Of a stretch of DNA of 10,848 nucleotides, positions 8,030 to 10,848 are shown one piece after another (position 1 is the first letter of the stretch; the number at the start of each line of letters is the position of its first letter). A program made the translations under genes and the position numbers. Source of the DNA: Rhizobium sp. Q54 (GTDB lineage Bacteria > Bacteroidota > Bacteroidia > Flavobacteriales > Flavobacteriaceae); contig CALPLL020000049.1 in the NCBI GenBank assembly GCA_943324395.2, forward strand, positions 1 to 10,848, written 5' to 3'. The notes below the pieces were generated by a model. That model was not told where the DNA came from. It saw nothing but the letters and a program-made list of their open reading frames with translations, and did not search any database.

Positions 8030-8473
8030 ATGCTAATTTATTTATTGGTTTTTCTGGCTGCTTTTTTCTTCATGGAATTTATGGCTTGGTTTAGTCATAA
8101 ATACATAATGCACGGTTTTTTATGGGTTTTACATGCTGACCATCATAAAAAAGACCACGATTCTTGGTTTGAAAGAAACGATTTGTTTTTTATTTTTTAT
8201 GCCGTTGTTAGTATGGGATTTTTCTTCTTGTGGCGTTATAAAATTTTCGAATATGGTTTGGCTGTGGGATTGGGAATTTTCGCCTACGGATTTACTTACT
8301 TCGTGGTTCACGATATTTTCATTCACCAAAGATTCAAGTTATTTAGAAATGCAAATAACATCTATTCTAGAGCCTTAAGAAGAGGTCATAAAATGCATCA
8401 CAAACACACCGGTAAAGAACATGGCGAGTGTTTTGGAATGTTATTAGTTCCTTTTAAGTACTTTAAAAAATAA
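8030..8473 (+). CDS. crtZ: Beta-carotene 3-hydroxylase (147 aa)
   Basis: A membrane di-iron hydroxylase of the fatty acid hydroxylase/sterol desaturase superfamily that hydroxylates the beta-ionone rings of beta-carotene to give cryptoxanthin and zeaxanthin. All four histidine clusters of CrtZ are visible: HKYIMH (23-28), HADHH (35-39), HDIFIH (94-99) and HKMHH (120-124). Hydrophobic segments at about 2-20, 50-68 and 74-94 suggest three or four membrane passes with the iron site on the cytoplasmic face. It is somewhat shorter than proteobacterial CrtZ but has the whole motif set. It is the last gene of the crt operon; a strong hairpin terminator begins directly at its stop codon. Its substrate requires a lycopene cyclase, which is not next to it here. 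Confidence 0.94.
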   Translation: MLIYLLVFLAAFFFMEFMAWFSHKYIMHGFLWVLHADHHKKDHDSWFERNDLFFIFYAVVSMGFFFLWRYKIFEYGLAVGLGIFAYGFTYFVVHDIFIHQRFKLFRNANNIYSRALRRGHKMHHKHTGKEHGECFGMLLVPFKYFKK

Positions 8474-8502
8474 AAAAAGCGTTCCATTTCGGAACGCTTT
8501 TT
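8474..8502. terminator. Bidirectional rho-independent terminator between convergent operons
   Basis: AAAAAGCGTTCC and GGAACGCTTTTT form a perfect 12-bp stem around the loop ATTTC. The A tract on the left and T tract on the right give a U run on either strand, so it can end both the crt transcript (plus) and the sigma/DUF4252 transcript (minus), whose last stop codon lies at 8521. Confidence 0.93.
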
Positions 8503-8520
8503 CATTATAACCAATTAAAA

Positions 8521-9057
8521 TTACTTCGCAAACATTTGCTGTAAAGGTTTCAATTGTTCTAAATCAACATTAGCATTTTTTAACACCGACATTAAAGTCA
8601 TAATTCCTGTTGGGTTCATGTTTTTTCCTAAAACTCTCACTACCGCAAATCCAGTTTCCTTTTTATTTGCATAAAAAACAAATTCGTCAATATGCTCATC
8701 GTCACCTACAAAACTTACTGAAGCTCCATCTTTTCCAGAACCAAACTTCATTAATTGTTGGTATTTTTCCTCTTTCAAGATTTTACTAACCTTTACTTTC
8801 TCTGATTCAAATTCGGCTTTATTGCTGTCATTTAATTTAAAAGCCAAAATGTTTACTTTTTCAAATGATTTTAAAGCTGCTGTTTCATCGGCAGTTAGTT
8901 TAGAACTATCAATATTCAACATATTTGGCGACAAATCTAATGCGATAAAGTTCTTGTTCTCCGTTTTTTCTACAAAATACTTTTGTAAGGATGGTTCGTC
9001 GTTACAGCTAGTTAATAAAGCACATACAATAATTACTATGCTTAAAATACGTTTCAT
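8521..9057 (-). CDS. DUF4252 lipoprotein (178 aa)
   Basis: A predicted outer-membrane or surface lipoprotein. The N-terminus has a short basic start, a hydrophobic core and a lipobox LTSC with C18 as lipidation site. The residues after the cysteine are N-D-E; acidic residues just after the cysteine resemble the lipoprotein export signal of Bacteroidota, so surface exposure is possible. The rest matches the DUF4252 type in pattern: alternating short strands with VNILAFKLND, KYQQLMKFGSGKDGASVSFVGDDE, FVFYANKKETGFAVVRVLG and a C-terminal helix. It is the last gene of the sigma operon, 5 bp downstream of another DUF4252 gene. Function is unknown; members of this family often lie behind ECF sigma genes, so an envelope role under that sigma factor is an inference. 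Confidence 0.85.
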   Translation of the reverse strand: MKRILSIVIIVCALLTSCNDEPSLQKYFVEKTENKNFIALDLSPNMLNIDSSKLTADETAALKSFEKVNILAFKLNDSNKAEFESEKVKVSKILKEEKYQQLMKFGSGKDGASVSFVGDDEHIDEFVFYANKKETGFAVVRVLGKNMNPTGIMTLMSVLKNANVDLEQLKPLQQMFAK

Positions 9058-9062
9058 AACTA

Positions 9063-9593
9063 CTACTTTTTATTTTTAGTTGCTTTTTTCAACTCATCAC
9101 CTCCAGGAAGTCTCATTTTATCAGTTAGTACTGAAATTTCATTCAAATCAAAGTCACCTGTTAACGACATTAAAACGGTTTCATTACCCTTTGAGATTCC
9201 TTCCATAAACATTAATAACTCTTTAATTTGAGAGTCTTTTGCTCCCGATTTTACCCAAATTTTAATGTTTTTTCCACCATCGTTAATTCGCATTAATTCT
9301 TCTAATCCTGCTGATTTCATGTATTTATCAGAAGTAGCTTTCATTTCAGAAGTTACTCTTGTACTGTTGGTAGTAAACACTTTTAAATTGTCTAACTTCT
9401 TTATTAAGTTTAAATATTGTTGTGTGTCTTTATCTTTACTATCCATTTTGACACTTCCCATCATTTCAAACATTTTTTTGTTTACAATAACTGAAGTTAC
9501 GTCATCTTGACCATCAAATTTATCGAATGCTGCTTGACCAAAAAAGGTAGTTGGTAATACACTAAATACTAATAATAATACTAATTTTCTCAT
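9063..9593 (-). CDS. Exported DUF4252 protein (176 aa)
   Basis: A periplasmic protein with a signal peptide (residues 1-19, likely cut FFG/Q) but no lipobox cysteine, unlike its neighbour. The mature part is rich in Lys, Asp and Met and shows the DUF4252 pattern: VTSVIVNKKMFEMM (32-45), DNLKVFTTNSTRVTSEMK, YMKSAGLEELMRINDGGKNIKIWVK, and near the end ETVLMSLTGDFDLNEISVLTDKMRLPGG. The next gene in the operon is a lipoprotein of the same family, so the pair probably arose by duplication and may form a complex across the periplasm. It lies 13 bp after the membrane protein gene. No biochemical function is established from the sequence. Confidence 0.85.
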   Translation of the reverse strand: MRKLVLLLVFSVLPTTFFGQAAFDKFDGQDDVTSVIVNKKMFEMMGSVKMDSKDKDTQQYLNLIKKLDNLKVFTTNSTRVTSEMKATSDKYMKSAGLEELMRINDGGKNIKIWVKSGAKDSQIKELLMFMEGISKGNETVLMSLTGDFDLNEISVLTDKMRLPGGDELKKATKNKK

Positions 9594-9606
9594 GATTTCT
9601 ATTTGT

Positions 9607-10059
9607 TTATTTTGTTTTAAAAATTAATTCCTTTGAGTTTTGAAACTCGTTAATATAAGAAACACTTTCAATTCCTACGTTTACATTTTGAGACAACATA
9701 GAAAGAGCTTTTTGGGTAGCTTCAAAAGCCGCCTCTGGACTTTCATAGGTACCTAAATCATTTGTTTCTTGTGGCTCATGCAAATAAGTAAAAGTGCTAA
9801 TTCCAAGTAAAACTACAACAGAAGCTGCAATTGATAACCACCTAACATTACGTTTTTTAGCTTGTAGCGGTATCGTTTGTTTAAACTCCTGGTCTTTCGC
9901 TTCTGAGAAATAACCAAATAATGGCTTGTATTGTTCCAAATGCTGCGCAACATCTAACGAAGAAAAGTAATTTTTCAATTCTTTTTCTTCTAAAACACTG
10001 GTTTCTCCTTGAAAATATTTTTCTAATAGGGTTTCTATTCTATTTAATTCCATAATCAT
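9607..10059 (-). CDS. Single-pass membrane protein, probable anti-sigma factor (150 aa)
   Basis: The N-terminal cytoplasmic part (1-68) is charged and helical, with LLEKYFQGETSVLEEKELKNYF, a pattern common at the start of Bacteroidota anti-sigma-like proteins. One membrane segment follows (about 74-92, WLSIAASVVVLLGISTFTYL), then a periplasmic tail of some 58 residues. No zinc-binding HxxxCxxC motif is present, so it is not a classical ZAS-domain protein. The gene begins inside the sigma gene: ATG at 10059 gives a 20-bp overlap, and a second in-frame ATG at 10053 gives 14 bp. This overlap implies translational coupling and points to a 1:1 partner of the sigma factor. The anti-sigma role is inferred from topology and position. 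Confidence 0.75.
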   Translation of the reverse strand: MIMELNRIETLLEKYFQGETSVLEEKELKNYFSSLDVAQHLEQYKPLFGYFSEAKDQEFKQTIPLQAKKRNVRWLSIAASVVVLLGISTFTYLHEPQETNDLGTYESPEAAFEATQKALSMLSQNVNVGIESVSYINEFQNSKELIFKTK

Positions 10060-10549
10060 TTGTTTTTAACATAAACGCTCGTATCGTTTTTCTTGCTCTT
10101 GACAACGCTACTCGAATCGCCGTTTCATTCATTTCCATTATTTTGGCAATTTCCTCAAATTCATATTCCTCAATATCGCGCATTTGAATGATGAGTTTCT
10201 GTTGTTCAGGCAATTCATTTATCGCTTTTTCAACCCAATTCAAACTGTCTTTTGACTCCAATTGTTTCTCTAAACTTGGCTCTCTATCAATATAATTATC
10301 ATGAACCAATTTTAAATTTCCTGATCGCTTCGCTTTCAACTGATCCAAACAATAATTTTTGGTAATTGTCATGGAAAAAGCTTCTAAACTTTTATAAGAA
10401 TCTAAATTCTGTTTGTTATTCCATAATTTTAATAGCACCTCTTGAGTAGCATCCTCCGCTTCTTCTGTGCTAACCAATAATCTCTTGGCAAGACGAAAAA
10501 GTTTGTCTTTGAATGGTGTAATTAATATTACAAACTCATTTTGATTCAT
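10040..10549 (-). CDS. ECF-type RNA polymerase sigma factor (169 aa)
   Basis: An extracytoplasmic-function sigma-70 factor. Region 2 covers about residues 13-75, with LFRLAKRLLVSTEEAEDATQEVLLKLW, the -10-recognition and core-binding segment. Region 4 covers about 108-158, with INELPEQQKLIIQMRDIEEYEFEEIAKIM followed by the recognition helix ETAIRVALSRARKTIRA. Regions 1 and 3 are absent, as expected for the class, and the length is typical. It heads the four-gene minus-strand operon and overlaps the probable anti-sigma gene. Its targets may include its own operon; no promoter is obvious upstream. The ATG at 10549 places region 2 at the normal distance from the N-terminus. Confidence 0.93.
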   Translation of the reverse strand: MNQNEFVILITPFKDKLFRLAKRLLVSTEEAEDATQEVLLKLWNNKQNLDSYKSLEAFSMTITKNYCLDQLKAKRSGNLKLVHDNYIDREPSLEKQLESKDSLNWVEKAINELPEQQKLIIQMRDIEEYEFEEIAKIMEMNETAIRVALSRARKTIRAFMLKTNDYGIK

Positions 10550-10626
10550 TGACTTGTAATTAGGCTTTTATAATTGAAAGACGAAGAAGGGTAAATTTTG
10601 TTACAAGATACAATTAAAAAATATAC

Positions 10627-10698
10627 AATAGCAATAGCAATGGCAAATCCAATAGCAAATCCAATAGCAAATCCAATAGCAAATGCAATAGCAAATGC
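10627..10698. repeat. Hexanucleotide tandem repeat array, 12 units
   Basis: Twelve hexamers run without a break: AATAGC, AATAGC, AATGGC, then AAATCC/AATAGC alternating, ending in AAATGC/AATAGC/AAATGC. The effective higher-order unit is 12 bp (AATAGCAAATCC, later AATAGCAAATGC). Both strands stay open through it because 6 is a multiple of 3, giving an (A/N)PIA-type peptide on plus and (A/G)FAI on minus, but neither frame has a convincing ATG start. It reads as a microsatellite likely to vary in copy number by slippage. Confidence 0.9.
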
Positions 10699-10767
10699 AA
10701 TAAAAAAAAATATTAAATTTAGTAATAAAGAATTAAATAATATAGTTTCACTTTCGTACAACTTTCA

Positions 10768-10775
10768 TATCTTTG
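10768..10775 (+). promoter_or_regulatory. Candidate -7 promoter box of the right-edge toxin-like gene
   Basis: TATCTTTG matches TAnnTTTG exactly and ends 4 bp before the ATG at 10780, so the transcript would be nearly leaderless. That arrangement is common in flavobacterial genes. A clear -33 TTG is not seen. Confidence 0.6.
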
Positions 10776-10779
10776 CTAA

Positions 10780-10848
10780 ATGAATAAACGCCGAAAAATT
10801 ATATTTTATAAAAGTTATTTTGAAGATTTCTTCATAAAACAAAGAGAT
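10780..10848 (+). CDS. Partial gene: probable RelE/HigB-type toxin N-terminus (first 23 codons)
   Basis: The reading frame from ATG at 10780 runs off the window edge open, encoding MNKRRKIIFYKSYFEDFFIKQ and two more residues. The pattern KIIFYKxYFxDF resembles the start of Bacteroidota phage-derived Gp49-like/HigB toxins of the RelE superfamily, mRNA-cleaving proteins usually followed by a HigA-type helix-turn-helix antitoxin. Only 23 residues are visible, so the call rests on that pattern, the basic start and the strong promoter box. The antitoxin, if any, lies beyond the window. Confidence 0.55.
   Translation, partial: MNKRRKIIFYKSYFEDFFIKQRD

Larger units (their letters stand above)
10550..10779. 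other. Intergenic region upstream of the sigma operon and the right-edge gene
   Basis: This 230-bp stretch lies between two outward-facing genes. It holds the palindrome TTGTTACAA at 10598-10606, the hexanucleotide array at 10627-10698, an A tract (10702-10710) and the -7 box of the right-edge gene. No minus-strand CAAAnnTA box was found for the sigma gene, which may therefore use a non-primary promoter. Confidence 0.6.

Noticed and set aside
10546..10761. Minus-strand open frame encoding a hydrophobic (GFAI)n peptide that ends in an ATGA overlap with the sigma gene
   Set aside because: It has no ATG start (TTG only), and the membrane-like stretch is just the translated hexamer repeat. Kept as a remote possibility only.
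10598..10783. Plus-strand open frame across the hexamer array, ending in an ATGA overlap with the right-edge gene
   Set aside because: It starts with TTG inside a palindrome, its core is repeat-encoded low complexity (ANPIA units), and no family resemblance is seen. The ATGA overlap is probably coincidence, since the downstream gene has its own promoter box inside this frame.

Overview
The window looks like chromosomal DNA of a Flavobacterium-type member of the Bacteroidota. The evidence is the strong A+T bias, the lack of Shine-Dalgarno sequences, several TAnnTTTG-type -7 promoter boxes, and the gene content: a flavobacterial-style CrtI, paired amidohydrolase-like exported proteins, and a sigma/membrane protein/DUF4252 operon. 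No RNA gene, CRISPR array or insertion sequence was seen.

Layout. Positions 1-154 hold two copies of a 56-bp, relatively G+C-rich intergenic repeat. Positions 176-4471 (minus) encode two exported amidohydrolase-superfamily proteins in one operon: a two-domain protein of 996 aa, then a single-domain protein of 433 aa. Only the C-terminal domain of the large protein keeps the metal ligands. A very A+T-rich 286-bp divergent intergenic region follows.

Positions 4758-8473 (plus) form a pigment cluster. It starts with a MerR-family regulator whose C-terminal half carries the cobalamin signatures of CarH/LitR photoreceptors (Wx9EH and ExHxxG). Phytoene desaturase crtI, phytoene synthase crtB and beta-carotene hydroxylase crtZ follow. 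Together with a lycopene cyclase and a GGPP synthase encoded elsewhere, these would give zeaxanthin. A perfect TTGTAA-N5-TTACAA dyad sits just before the crtI start and is a candidate operator. A bidirectional hairpin terminator at 8474-8502 separates this cluster from the next, convergent operon.

Positions 8521-10549 (minus) form a four-gene operon read from right to left: an ECF sigma factor, an overlapping single-pass membrane protein that is probably its anti-sigma factor, and two DUF4252 proteins, one exported and one a lipoprotein. Upstream of the sigma gene is a 72-bp array of hexanucleotide repeats. The right edge holds the first 23 codons of a probable RelE/HigB-type toxin gene (plus) behind a well-formed -7 box.

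Most of the window is ordinary flavobacterial gene content. The points most worth following are the likely B12-dependent light control of carotenoid synthesis, the 12-bp identity between the crtI operator region and a site upstream of the sigma operon, and the loss of catalytic ligands in two of the three amidohydrolase domains.
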